Part shown: positions 23,303 to 34,900 of the stretch, piece after piece
How positions within the stretch are numbered: position 1 is the first letter of the stretch
Layout: every line of letters starts with the position of its first letter
From: Brassica napus
Taxonomy: Eukaryota; Streptophyta; Magnoliopsida; Brassicales; Brassicaceae
Reading direction: 5' to 3'
Length of the DNA: 64,000 nucleotides
Assembly (NCBI RefSeq): GCF_020379485.1
Contig: NC_063452.1
Location: forward strand, 24,992,770-25,056,769
Position numbers and translations under genes: made by a program
Notes under the pieces: model-generated
Told to the model about the DNA's origin: nothing
The model's input: the letters and a program-made list of their open reading frames with translations, nothing else
The model's database searches: none

Positions 23303-24549
23303 CTTGTGATGGCTGCTTTTGTTCTTCTCCTGGTTTGATCAGTTTTGGCAACACTTCTTGGCTTTGAACACAAGAAATGATCTGCTTTGTGACTTGTGGA
23401 GATACATCTTTTTTCTCATCAAAGACTCTTATCTGAAGACCTATCCTCTCATCAGCTTTGGCTAAGTAAGCTTTATAGTAAGTACCTTGTGATTAGTCCA
23501 CACATATTGTTTGAAGGATGGAAAAGGTAACGATTCAAGTGATCAACCACGGCACGCTCTTTAGTAAACTCTGATCTTCTTCACAGAAGAACATTTTGTC
23601 ATGGTCGTTGCAGTCATGAGCTAGATGGATGTAAAGATGAGACAGAGACGAAACCGAAGACACGTAGATCAGTTTCCTCTTCAGCATATCTCCATGGAAA
23701 TGAGCTGAGTTTTGAGCAAAGCCACGAAACTGATTAGCTCATGTCAAGTCGTTTGGTAACAACCGAGTGGTGTCTAGGAACGGTTCACAGAATAATAGAT
23801 CAGCGAACTCTCTCCTCCCTTAACGACCAAGACTCTATCTGTCAACATTGCACACAGAAACGCTGAGGCAATACTTATAACCCGGTTGCCTAATCCACTA
23901 AACTCCATCCAAACATACTTGCATCCTTCTGAGTCTAAATCACCGATTTGTTTCGGTTTAAGCAGTCTTTCAGCGTTGGTATATGGTCTGGTTCCTGGTC
24001 CACATCGTTTGTGAAGCTCTTCATAAGCTCTATTCTAAGCTTTGAAAGGAGATACAAAGAAGGTTTATACGGTGAAGGTTGAGATTGGTAATCTACTCAT
24101 GCAAGAATCTTTGTTGAAACCAGACACAAGTAGTCCTCCAAGCAGAGAATCTGATGGAAAAACATTCAAGAAAATTTTATAAAACCCATCACAAAGGCAA
24201 AACGTTTTAAACATATTTATAATCTTTTTTCTTTTTTTTTTACACCTTTTGGATCATGATCACTCTGCAAGGTTGAATCATCTGTGGATGTCACATTTGG
24301 TTCTGGTTTTATTTGCATGATTCTTGATGCTTCTGCAAAGCCATTCCTTTGATCATACCATTCCTGTCCAAAGATAACTATGATTACTAGCAAAACAGGG
24401 AAAATCACCATGAAATAAGCTAGGATCTCAGTGATCCTCATTGCTCCAAACAACCTGTATCTCTTTTCTTGGACGCCAATTTGTTCTTCAGTATGTTTAT
24501 CAATGGCTTTGGAAATAGATAATCTCCTTCTGGAAGGATACAGATCCAT
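23029..24549 (-). pseudogene. Xyloglucan fucosyltransferase (FUT1/FUT2-like) pseudogene
   Basis: Exon 1 starts at the ATG at 24549 and encodes a basic N-terminus and one membrane anchor (FMVIFPVLLVIIVIFG), the type II Golgi topology of plant alpha-1,2-fucosyltransferases (CAZy GT37). A short intron with acceptor CCATCAG near 24156 leads to exon 2, which has LLGGLLVSGF, ELHKRCGPGT, EFSGLGNR, DKMFFCEEDQ and, near the end, HQPSQEGYQQTEK. Exon 2 carries several frameshifts and stops and a poly(A) insertion (23259-23299). It ends after the codons for KAW, where transposon-derived sequence begins, so the conserved C-terminus is lost. Family role: fucosylation of xyloglucan side chains in the Golgi. 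Confidence 0.85.
23243..23315 (+). mobile_element. Severely truncated poly(A) retroposon with 16-bp target duplication
   Basis: GTACTTGTGATGGCTG occurs at 23243-23258 and again at 23300-23315. Between them lie only ATTTGATC and about 33 A residues. This is the footprint of target-primed reverse transcription (LINE or SINE) that stopped just beyond the tail. It sits in exon 2 of the fucosyltransferase pseudogene. Confidence 0.8.
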
Positions 24550-24919
24550 CAAGAAACCCTAAGAATTGGGAAAACGAAAGTATATATCAAATCTAATCTC
24601 TTCTCCCTTTCACCCTTCTTCATCTGCTAGATAGGAAACAAAAAAAAGAGTATGAGAAGATGTAAAGACAGTCAGATTCACATTCACTTATAACCTTACC
24701 ATAAAAAAAATAAGAAACTGAAACTTTGGTAATAAAGACTTTTTGTATTTATCTAATTTGAGCAAATTTCAAAATCACAAATCTTGACTTAATAAATACT
24801 CTAATTTAAGAAGATAGAGCGTGTTATACATCATATAATCACAAACAAACAACAGAGAATCATAGTAGCTTAAGTCCCTAGCTTATATCCTCACAATGTC
24901 TCACATGAGGAATCAAAAA

Positions 24920-25180
24920 TCCTCTGTCTATCGTAACGATCAACCAAAAGGGACTTTCCCTATAAAGATTTGGTCTCCTTCACAGAAGAACATCTTGTCC
25001 ATGATCTCCATAGTCATGCATGGACAAGGTGAAGATAAAGAAGAGACGAAAAGTTTTATCTGTCGGCAACCACCTGATTCTTCAGCATATGTCTATAGCA
25101 ACGAGAGGATTCTTGATTCAACGTATCAAACTGATCCATTTTCAGCTGAAGAACAAACAAAAGGACACTGTTTCAACTAA
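24920..25180 (-). pseudogene. Second fucosyltransferase remnant
   Basis: The minus-strand translation gives MDQFDTLNQESSRCY (about 25140-25095) and DKMFFCEGDQIFIGKVP (about 25000-24950), both core GT37 fucosyltransferase motifs. The frame is broken between them. Only the middle of the catalytic domain survives. It differs from the neighbour at 23029-24549 and so is a separate gene copy. Sequence up to the first PHO1 gene has no other recognisable exon. Confidence 0.75.
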
Positions 25181-25630
25181 GCAACCTTGGCCTAAAAAGA
25201 TACTCAAACTGTTTAAAGGTACTTATTTTCTCAATACCCATTAATGTTTCCTTCAGGGAAACCTTTTGAGTATTTTTCTTGATGCAATAATATTAGGGAG
25301 TGGTCAGTTTTTAGTTCTGTTTCTTGGTTTCTTTCATCTCTATATACATGAGAAACTTATGATATTAAAAAAATAAACTCAAAACGAGAAATACATAGTA
25401 CATCATTGCTTAATGGATTTTCTGCCTCCCCTCAACTAGATAGTAACTCCTCGTCCTAGAACTAACCACAACGTTTAAAAAACAAAACTCACAAGCCACT
25501 GAGACTAACATCTCCTTCTTGATCTTTGATGGGTCAGCTTTTGTATACCCAGTCTTCTTTCTTACTCCATGTGAATGAATATAGTTGAATAATCTGACAC
25601 TAGACAGTTTCAAGACAAGAGATCGAACAA
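25181..25630 (-). other. 3' flank of PHO1-like gene A
   Basis: Non-coding. The part about 25490-25630 is similar to 35900-36048 downstream of gene B and probably holds the 3' UTR. No other gene is seen. Confidence 0.6.
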
Positions 25631-28600
25631 CTAGTTGTCTTTGTCGTCATCCTCATCGTAGTTGAACGGTAATGGAACCGTCTTGAATGCTCTGTACTTT
25701 CCCACATTGTTCAAATGCTCGTTCTCTAACCTGAAGAAGTTCCATATCCCACGGCGGATAATCTCAAGACTGGCTACAACAGCAACCATCGTCTGTTTAT
25801 GCATAAAGGAGAAGTTGAAATCCAGCACGGTCTGCACCCACGCAAATCTAAGCAAGACGTTCAAGATCTGCACAGTTTTGTTTTTTTTTTAGAACTAGAA
25901 AAATCAGTTTTGATCTATTAAGATGAGGGCTTATAAGTGCACCATTGCGATGAAGTAAACTTTCTTTTGCGGGATAAGGAGTTTATCCCTGAGCCAACGG
26001 TTTTTAGAAGTCCTGTTGAGAAGACCCCAGTCCAAGACTAAGTCCCAGTAAGTACAGAAAATGGCAGCAATAGCTGAGAAGATCCCAGCTAACATTCTCC
26101 ACACAAATTGATTATCCTTGTCCACACTATAAGCTGTCCTTAAGCAGACAGCCACTATTGTCAAGAAGTACTTTATGCCATTGTATCCTTGTTCTGCGTT
26201 TTTCTCTTCAAATAGACGTCTCAAGCACTGCATAGAGATCATGTTTTAAGCAAATGTTATAATATGAATGAAACAGACAGCTAGATTTTTTTCTGAAGGT
26301 ACCTGAAGGAGACGGCAGACATAAGGGACGACAGCAACAATGAATAAGAAAGCATTGTAGGTGTCAGAGTCAGTGCAAGTGTTTTGTCTGAGTTTGTAAT
26401 CTCCCCAACCGTAGTGACATATGTAAAACTGGACGCTTCTTAGAGCTTGCACCTGACTTGTTAACTGATCTCCCAACAAGAAATCAGGTAAAGTTACCTG
26501 CATGAGAATAAAGGCAAAAAAAAATATCAAGATTTAAGACGAGCCTTTTATTTTTATCATCATCAGTGAGATCCTTTTAGTTTCTGTTCTACCTTGTAGA
26601 GAGGAGCAGCAAGGCAATGAAAGAGGCATGTGAGGAAGAACAAGCGACTCGAGCGGTAGAAGATGTTGAATGGTAAGACTAGAACTATAAACATAACCTA
26701 GATCACAAAGTAAAACATGTTAGCAATAATGTCATATATTCACAAGCTGGTTGTTTAAAAAAATTTATGGACTTACAATGAGGAGGATAAGAGGAAGAAG
26801 TTCGGTTAATGCTTTGTAATCATTAGTTTCAGGATCAACCTCCATGTCAAGATTGGCAATGACACAAAGAAGGGCCAAAACACCAATGCTGAAGCCCACA
26901 AGTAGGACTTGTCTATAGCGAAGTTCTGTTCCTTGCTTGAACCCGAATATGAATGAATAGTTCACTCGATACCTCGTCCAGTAGTAAATGTTGGCAGCAT
27001 ACATGAGTATGTGCAGTACAATGAACCCAAACAAGCTGCAAGAACAACAAAGAAGGCAGAGTGTATCTAAACAAACAGTTTTCCACCTTAAAATGTTCGG
27101 TACAGATTAGTAGATATAGAGACTAAGTAGTGATTACCTGTAAAGAGGGAACATGGTGTTCATGTACTTTTTGTGGCCATCCTCCTGCAATATGTTCCGG
27201 GTGCGTATGATGGCGAAGAGAGCTACAACTAGAGAAAACATGCATCCACCCAAGAAACCTAAAAAACAGAAATCCAAAATTAGAACCTGACAAGCATAGG
27301 CTGAAGGAGACAACATAAAATTGGAAGTTTCTTAAATCTAGGTGTTCTCCAAAAGAGAAAAAAAAAAAATCATTTTGAGGTAGTATAAATACGGATTTAA
27401 GAGGTTATAATTTATTTATTCCACAATTAATATACAAACCATATAAAAATGTTTTGAGGTAGTATAAAATATGAGTATACCTGTGGAGAATGTAATACGA
27501 TGTCTCTCTCTTTTAGCTTGAGGTCTCAAGATGTTCATTCCTTTTGTTCTATTAGCATTGGTGAAATGCTTTATGAACGTAGCTTCAACACGCTCCATTA
27601 GTCTAATAACCTGTGACGACAATAGAGGAGGAGCAAGAGAAGATCAGTTATTTACAAGATACATAATAAGAATGAATGATCTCAATCAAGTGTACTGAAA
27701 AGAAGACATTCTTCTTTCTTTACCTCATCAGAGCCACCAAGGTAAGAGTTATCAATCATTTTCATGTAAGACTTTGTAGCATTCCTCGAAGTGACCTTAT
27801 CATACTTCTTCAATATCTTGGAAAACGCTAACACATTCAAGAAGCTGTAGCTTTTGAGTAGCCTAAGCTTCTGGTAGAACTCGACGAAGGCGCGTCTGAG
27901 CTTCTCCTCGACTCTTCTCAGGTTATCTCTGCTGAACTTGAGCTCCGGGTCCGAGGACTTTAGAACGTGTTTAATTGTGGAACGAGGTGTTTCTTTCGTA
28001 TTGTTGATCTTGACACGGTCCAAAACCTCGATGGAAGATGGTCTTGCAGCGTTTAGCCTACTTATGTCCTCGTAAACGACTTTATCTTCTTCTTTCTCCA
28101 CATCATCTTCATCTTCGTCTTCGTCGGATTTACCAGCTTTACTTGATCCTCCTTCCTGTATTGCTTCCAAAGCTTGTGCTCCAAGTTTCACTGCAACCAA
28201 AACCGGCATTTGAAATAAATCACATGAAATTTTGAGTGATTCGGTTTACAATGGTTCGATAAAACCGAATCAATCATTTATCAAACCGAAGAAATATATA
28301 ACCAGAGAGAGAGAGAGAAAAAAATCATTTTAAATGTGGCCACTGTGTCACTGTCAGATAAATCCGGAAGCAATCATCAATTTAACAGCTGTCGCTAGTC
28401 GGTTCAACAAAAAGATGTCAATTTAGAAATTTAGTAGGGGTCACGGTTCTATAAACCCGAGAATCAAACCGGTGAGAATGCACAGTCACGGACTCAACTC
28501 ACTAAGTTAGGTAATTCGACATAAATTCGAAATAATCAAGGCTCAATAATATTACTCGGTAGGCCTGCGACTTTTATCCGAGATCCAGATTGGATCCGAG

Positions 28601-29915
28601 ATTCGATTCGAATCCCTTTCGAAAATCCGAATATCCAGAGGGGCCGAATCCGGATAGTAAAATGTTGGATCCGTCAAAACCGGATCCAGATATTTTAATT
28701 TTTTAATCCGGACCGGATCTTTAAGTTTTATTAATAACTATTTTAAAAATAGTAATATCTATATATTAAAATTAATTTTATTTAATATATTTTTATTTTT
28801 ATAATAGTGTATATAAAGTTTATGTAAATTTTGTAATATTATACATAGAAATAATTAAAAACATTATATATATTTATTTTTAAATTATTTTTAATATTTT
28901 ATATATATTAATATTATTTTTTATTTATTTTAAAGATCCAAATCCAGATACCCGCCGGATATTACAAATTTTAGAAGGATATCCGACACCCAGATCCAGA
29001 TAAAGATAGTAAAATTATGAATCCGCCGGATAAAGATCCGGATACTTAAAAATTACCCGGATACCCCCATCTGTCGCAGGCCTCGGTACATAACAATTCT
29101 ACATAGCCGAAATTTATAATCAATATAACCAGAAAAAAAAAAATCAATTTCAATCCATCCGGTGTTACGGTCCGTGAAAATCGGAATCAATTATCAAGCT
29201 ATCACTTTCAATTTAGCGATTCCGTACAGTTACGGTTCGATAAAACCGATTAGAATGCACATCACCGACTCACTAAGTTAGGTTACTTACTGGATCTAGC
29301 ACCGGCGGGAGTAGAAGCTGCGACGGCGGCGGCGGAAATAGAGACATTAGAAGCTAAACGAGTCATCTCCACCGTCCGCACCTCCCACGGCCAACCATCA
29401 GGATGCTCCACTTTCACCCTAAACGCGATCAGCGCATCCATCTGTTTGTTAAGCATCACAGCTTCTTTCATCACTTCTTCAACTTTCTCTTTATAAAACT
29501 TCTCCACTTTGTTGAACTCGTCGTCTAACCGCCGGAAAAACACCGTCTCGTACTCTCCTCCTTCCTCCGCCGCCATCAGAAACGTCGTCTCGTATCCGTG
29601 ACTCGCCGAGTGGACCAGAATCGGCGCCGATTTTATTCCTTCCTCGATGTCGTCGTCCGAATCTGAAAATGGACCGATCTGTACACCACCGTGGCCGTGG
29701 GGATGTCTCTTTCTCCCCGACTTTGCCAGTAAACCGCTGAATGTTCGGTAAATAGTCAGCTTCCGGTGGAGATGATGGCCGTGACCCTGGGGAGGGTTGT
29801 TTTTGCGTTTGAATTTGACGATATCTTTTAGAAGAGATTTGAGATGATTGTAGTCCATGTAAGCTTCGTGCCACTCCGGCACCATCTGCGACGAAAATTC
29901 TTTCCCGAACTTCAT
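25631..29915 (-). CDS. PHO1;H-like: PHO1-family SPX-EXS membrane protein, copy A
   Basis: Coding exons (minus strand): 29915-29291, 28190-27724, 27610-27481, 27258-27138, 27035-26777, 26697-26593, 26497-26303, 26227-25943, 25867-25631. They sum to 2424 nt (807 aa plus stop) with matching phases and GT-AG introns throughout. The N-terminus ([19 protein letters not shown]) and the lysine cluster KILKKYDK mark the SPX domain, which binds inositol pyrophosphates in this family. About six hydrophobic segments follow (for example residues 408-425, 450-470, 515-540, 610-630, 665-685). The C-terminus ([33 protein letters not shown]) is the EXS domain. Known role of PHO1: phosphate export to xylem; relatives have other roles. 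By context it belongs with Arabidopsis PHO1;H2/H5/H6. Which one is its orthologue cannot be decided here. Oddities: the donor of the last intron is GTGCAC, and the intron present in copy B between its exons 2 and 3 is missing. Confidence 0.93.
28562..29082. mobile_element. MITE-like element in intron 1 of PHO1 copy A
   Basis: Terminal inverted repeats GGCCTGCGAC (28562-28571) and GTCGCAGGCC (29073-29082) are flanked by TCGGTA on both sides (28556-28561, 29083-29088). The ends are rich in GGATCC/GGATAT words and the middle is AT-rich and non-coding. Length is 521 bp. The superfamily is unclear. Confidence 0.75.
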
Positions 29916-31544
29916 TAGTTCCGGTTTCCTTTGTTGTTTCTGTGTCTGAAGAGTGGTTAAGAAAACAGGAGTACTTATAGGGATGTGTTAATCAGTGACA
30001 GGTCGCAGTATCTATGTTTCATTATGTATTGATTTAAATAAAAATGGCAATGTGTATCAATTTTTGATATGGTTGAAAGTTGTTGAAAGTGGAAACCCAT
30101 TCACCAATGTTTTCAGAAAAAGTTAACCAAAGCGCGTGGGAACTGCCCCCACGGACATCAAACATATTTAGAAACGAATAGAATAGGCAAAGCTGATTAT
30201 TTTAAAATAAAATTTCGATAGTAATCCGAATTATTCAAATAAAAAGATTGAGAAATTGGAGTTAGTAGCCTTTTTATAGCCACCTTTTTATTATTTTTTT
30301 AAAGTGCACATGAGGTTTATATAGTTGCTACTGTATTAAAAAACTAATTTAGATTTAATCTAATCGACCAAATTATAAAAAACGAATTAGTGCATTAAAT
30401 TCGTCAGAGGGCCCATTAATAGAGTTCTCCATGAGGCGGACCAAAAAAAAGTGACATTAACGAGTCTTTTAATAGTAGAAGAAAAGAACGTCGCAGTTTG
30501 AGTTAATATGAGATGACATTAACTAGATCCACCATAATCATGGGCAAACAAACCGGAACCAAAAAAAACCAAACCGAATTACCCGAAACTGAATTCGGAT
30601 TGAGAATCAAAAGGGTATTCGAGTATCCAAAAAAACAAGTTTCAATTTTCTGAAATAAGGTAAAATGTTGTCAAACCCAGTCAAACTCGGGTGGATAAGA
30701 AGAATGAGATCATCATAACCACCAAATCATATTATCTTTTAAGGACTCTCTTATATTATATAGATGTGGTATTTTTAGATTAAAATTAAATACTTACAAA
30801 ACTAGCATTTTATTGATTCAAAATCTGGTTAGATTGACAAATATGTAAGTGTATAACCACTAGACCACTTAAACTAACATGTTAACTAATATATTTTGTA
30901 TATATAATAAATTATATATTAAACGGGTACCTGAAACCGAACCAAAATCTCATTAGTATCTATTGGATATACAAATAATTTATTCGATATATCCAGAACC
31001 AAATGGTTCCTATCCAAAACCGAACAGAATATCCGCCATATAAAGTTCACTATCACATGGAACACTGGGATTGTGCTAGCTCTATTTTCTCTATACCTAA
31101 AGTAGTCTCCTAAGTCGAAGCAAGGTCTGGAATTTAGTTCATTACTAGATGATTTAACTCTTTATTTTGGCAATTCGTTTTCTTGTTATCTACTTTTCAA
31201 AAACAATATGGTCTCAGTTAGTCTTTATAGTCATTCAATTTTTTTCTTTCGTCCAAAAAAAAAACGTGTGGAAGTATTAGAAAATATGTGAGCTCTCGAA
31301 AACTTAAATAACATTTCAATGGAGTAATATAAACAGAAATAATTTCTAAAACTAAACGTATTTTTATTTAAAACCAACAGGAACTTCAGAAACTGAATTT
31401 TCTTTTTGGTATTCTTGCCAAGTTCTCCGAATGAATTCCTTTGAAAAAATCAAAATCTCAGAGAGTGAAAAAATTATAAAAACAAACTTATATTTTTTTT
31501 TAACACCACAAGCTTAGGGAGTTACTGAAGGCATAATTGATGTT
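29916..31544 (-). promoter_or_regulatory. Upstream region of PHO1 copy A
   Basis: A TATA-like CCTATAAGTA lies about 60 bp upstream of the ATG on the minus strand (near 29975). The first 350 bp are alignable with the region upstream of copy B, including AAAGCGCGTG and CCACGGACATC. Farther out lies AT-rich sequence with CCGAACCG-type words (30540-31040). No gene is seen. Confidence 0.5.
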
Positions 31545-33190
31545 CTTATCATGATAGTAAGAGAAAAAAACAGAAAAGAAAAAAAGACCAAAACTCTAAT
31601 CTCTCTTCTCTCTGGCGGCTCGGACGCGCAGTCGCCGGAAATCAACAATTTTTCTTTTTTATTCTTCTCATATCTTTTGTTCTTCTTTGTTATCTTCTTG
31701 TATTATCTATCTGCGTTTTGTGGTCGTGGTGAGATTATTTTGATCATTTTTGGGTCAGATCTTACGAGCAGATCCGATGATTTTCGACGAATACTATTTC
31801 GGTGTGGCAGTGTGTGTTTGTCTACTCAGGTTTCTATATGGATTCTGACCAGAGTTTTTAAGATTTTCTGGCTCGTGGTGAAGTGACGGTTTTCCCGTTA
31901 AGTTCCAGATTCTTGTAGAATGACGGTTTTGGTGTTTTGTTGATTTACTTAACCTCCTCAACGTTTAGGTGGTAGGTTATTTTCTCTCTTTGTTAATAAC
32001 TTAATAGCTACTGTTAGGCTATCATAGGTCAGAATTGGCGGGAATTATCTTATAGAAACCGATCCTTAAAATTTGAGTTCTTCGCAAACCGCTATCCCCT
32101 AGACTATATTTGCGAAGTAATTTTGCCACATGTCCTTTCTACAATCAATTTCACAAAACAAATATGACATGGCTACTGAAATTGATGACATGACTTCCGG
32201 AAAAATATGACATGGATAATTTCATTTAATGTTGATTTATATTTTTGGCAAACTTATTAGAATATGGTAATAATTCATATATTACATTTAATATTGATAT
32301 TTCTTTTTGGTAAACTTTTTAAAAATATGGTAATAGATCATACATCATCTATAAAAAAAAATTCATATATAACACTTCAAATTTTGAAATACTATTATTT
32401 TGTATACTTATACAATTTGTATTACTAAAACTTTCAAAAATTTCTACAATTTCTTAAAAATTTAAATATCTAATCGTAAGATCATTAGTCTTATATATCT
32501 ACAAATTTTATAAATATTGTTTCGGTTAAATATTTGATAATTATACAATTTTATATTATTCTTATTAGTTTTATACAAATTGATTTAATATATATCAAAT
32601 CTATATTAAATATTAGTAAGAAAATAGTAAAATCTATAATATTTAATAAAATTTATTTTTAAATATAAATTAGATTTTAAAAAAATTACAGCACATGGTG
32701 CAGGAAAACACCTAGTTGTGGATAAAAGAAGAGCTTGTTTCAAGGATCTGAGCTTATGCTTTTACAGTTTGGCCTCTAATTTTGGATATTTCATATCGAT
32801 GGCAAACATGCGACATTACCGTATCATCTTGATGGACTCTTTCGTTCATGCTCATTATTTTATTTTGTATCCATCGCATTACTTTCACTTGTAAAATAGA
32901 GTCGAAGCGGTAAGAGATCAGAGATCATAGCCCTCTGGCTCGTCATGTTCTCTTTGGCTGCAACAACTCCCCAGTGAGGAAGCTGATCAGTAAGGTTCAC
33001 ACCTTGAGAATTAGTACAAAAACCAGTTTGTTGGTTGGCACCATTTCATTTTTTGGTGGATTTTTTCTATATGCTCTTTTGAGCTTTTTATGTCACCTAC
33101 TGATGATTTTTTTTAATTTATTTAATTTTTTTAAGAGATGGTTGTTTGAACTTTGCTTTCTTATGGCTTGTAACTAAACAGTGTTAAAAA
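31545..33190 (+). other. Unidentified block interrupted by a Helitron
   Basis: 31545-31980 begins with an A/G-rich leader, then a GC-rich CTCTGGCGGCTCGGACGCGC patch, like the 5' UTR of a plant gene or LINE. 32716-33190 continues with T-rich sequence and short frames. Frames of 111 and 67 codons here start at non-ATG or weak codons and match nothing I know. It could be a decayed LINE or an untranslated gene fragment. Confidence 0.3.
32095..32715 (+). mobile_element. Short non-autonomous Helitron
   Basis: Starts TCCCCTAGACTATATTTGCG after an A. Ends with a hairpin (GCACATGGTGC, 32691-32701) and ...CACCTAG, followed by T. This gives the A/T insertion site and CTAG 3' end expected of Helitrons. 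621 bp, no coding sequence. Confidence 0.75.
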
Positions 33191-33340
33191 ATTGATGTTC
33201 TTGTCTATGAAAATAAACAATTAAGTGGAAATAAATCATGATTTAATAAACAAATAAATAATTAAGTGTAATAATATTAGTTTAATAACAAAATATATTT
33301 AATAATTTTTTAAGAGAGGGTCCAACTTAAAAATTACACA

Positions 33341-33405
33341 TGAAAAAAGTTGAGACTTCTACTTTAATAATATAGACTAGAGCTTGATATGCGCATCCGC
33401 GCATG
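33341..33405 (-). mobile_element. Two abutting Helitron termini on the minus strand
   Basis: On the minus strand a 3' terminus (hairpin ATGCGC-GGAT-GCGCAT at 33404-33389, then ...CTAG at 33380-33377) is followed without a gap by a 5' terminus, TCTATATTATTAAAGTAGAA (33376 downward). So one Helitron lies to the right and a second to the left. I could not find their other ends. Confidence 0.65.
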
Positions 33406-34049
33406 TGTTAGTGTTTTTATTTATGTTGATTTTTGTTTTCCATGTGAACATTATATATTTTTAGATGTGTGATCATTTTGTTATACAATTGTATCGCGGT
33501 ATTAATTTTTACTTTTTTATAAAATTTTATTTGTTTTCCATTTTAAGTGTTCTATTTTTTAAAAAAAAAATTACATTGCAGATGTATCATATATTTTTCG
33601 TAATCTATTGATCATATTGAAATTGTTTAGTAAATAATAATATGGTATCAATTTTAACGATTTTATATAAACAAAATCTATATCTTGCAAGTGAATTTTA
33701 TGTTTTTACAGAAATAAAGAAGAAATATTTATTTAACAATATGTAATATACTTTCTTGCATAGCACATTACTCTTAAAAGATAAATATAGATAATATCTA
33801 AAATGTAACATAGCACATTATACCTAAAAGGTATTGAATTAATATATAGTGTTAAATAATCCAGTATATCTTGGCTTCCACCGAGATGGGTCCAAAATTT
33901 GCGGTATTATCGGACGCTTCGGTCATCGGACGTTGGAGGAGCTCGGATGTTAAATTTTGCTTCCAATAGTTAGCGGGATTCAAATTCGGGTCCATATTGA
34001 GGTCGAAGCTCCCTCAAAATCGCTGGACCGTATTATTATATTATATTGT

Positions 34050-34526
34050 TGTCCACTAATCTAGTCACTACAATCATTTTCGCTGAAAAAAATATGACAT
34101 GGCACTTAAAATAGATGACATGGTTTTAGAAAATAGTGACATGGTATCATATTAATTGTGAGATGTAAAATTTCCTTATAAAAATTTAAATATTTTTGTA
34201 GGGATTTTAAATATGGTAATAAAAATAACTCATATATCATCATTAATATCAATTTTCCATATAAATATTTATTTATGGTAAACTATTAAATATATTAATA
34301 ATTCATATATCACAATTAAAATAATAATATATATGTATATATGTATCTCATATTAATAAAAATAAACTAAATAAAGTAACACTAATCCAAAAAAATATTG
34401 ATAGTTAAATATTTAAACATTATTTAAATTTATCTGTTCATCTTCATCGTTTAAATTAACAAAAAAATATTTTAGTTTAACTAAAACAAACAAAGTCTCA
34501 AATTTATTAGAATTTATATTTATATG

Positions 34527-34566
<40 letters not shown>

Positions 34567-34900
34567 ATTAAAATTATATGGGAAGATATATATATTCATT
34601 TATTTATTTATTTATTTATATATATATATAAATAAATAATCATTAAACACAATAATATAATTAAAACTATTTTTATAAAATCTAATTTTATCTTTATTAA
34701 AATTTAAATAAAATAAAATTTAAATAGTTATATCAAATCAAAAGAAATAAGATTACAAAAATACGTTTATGATTTTTTATAACAATTGAAGTTAAAATAT
34801 AAATTAATAATGTTGAAATATAAATCAAAATTTTCTTTTGGAATAAAAAATGTTATGTTAAAAATTACTATTTATGCGCATGGCGCAGCAAAATTCCTAG
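34050..34900 (+). mobile_element. Second Helitron of the family seen at 32095
   Basis: The 3' end has the hairpin TGCGCATGGCGCA (34874-34886) and ...TTCCTAG at 34900, followed by T. The 5' part shares CACTACAATC and repeated ATGACATGG words with the Helitron at 32095. The exact 5' base is uncertain. The interior is AT-rich and non-coding. Confidence 0.6.
34529..34640. repeat. TA and TTTA microsatellites
   Basis: A TA run at 34530-34559 and a TTTA/TA run at about 34600-34630, inside the Helitron. Confidence 0.9.

Noticed and set aside
24896..25180. Plus-strand 94-codon ATG frame
   Set aside because: It is antisense to the fucosyltransferase remnant; family motifs are read on the minus strand.
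29491..29874. 127-codon minus-strand frame over PHO1 exon 1 (also 41365-41733)
   Set aside because: Out-of-frame shadow of the SPX exon.
31551..31886. 111-codon plus-strand frame
   Set aside because: Low-complexity hydrophobic translation with a non-canonical start; kept as unidentified block, not a gene.
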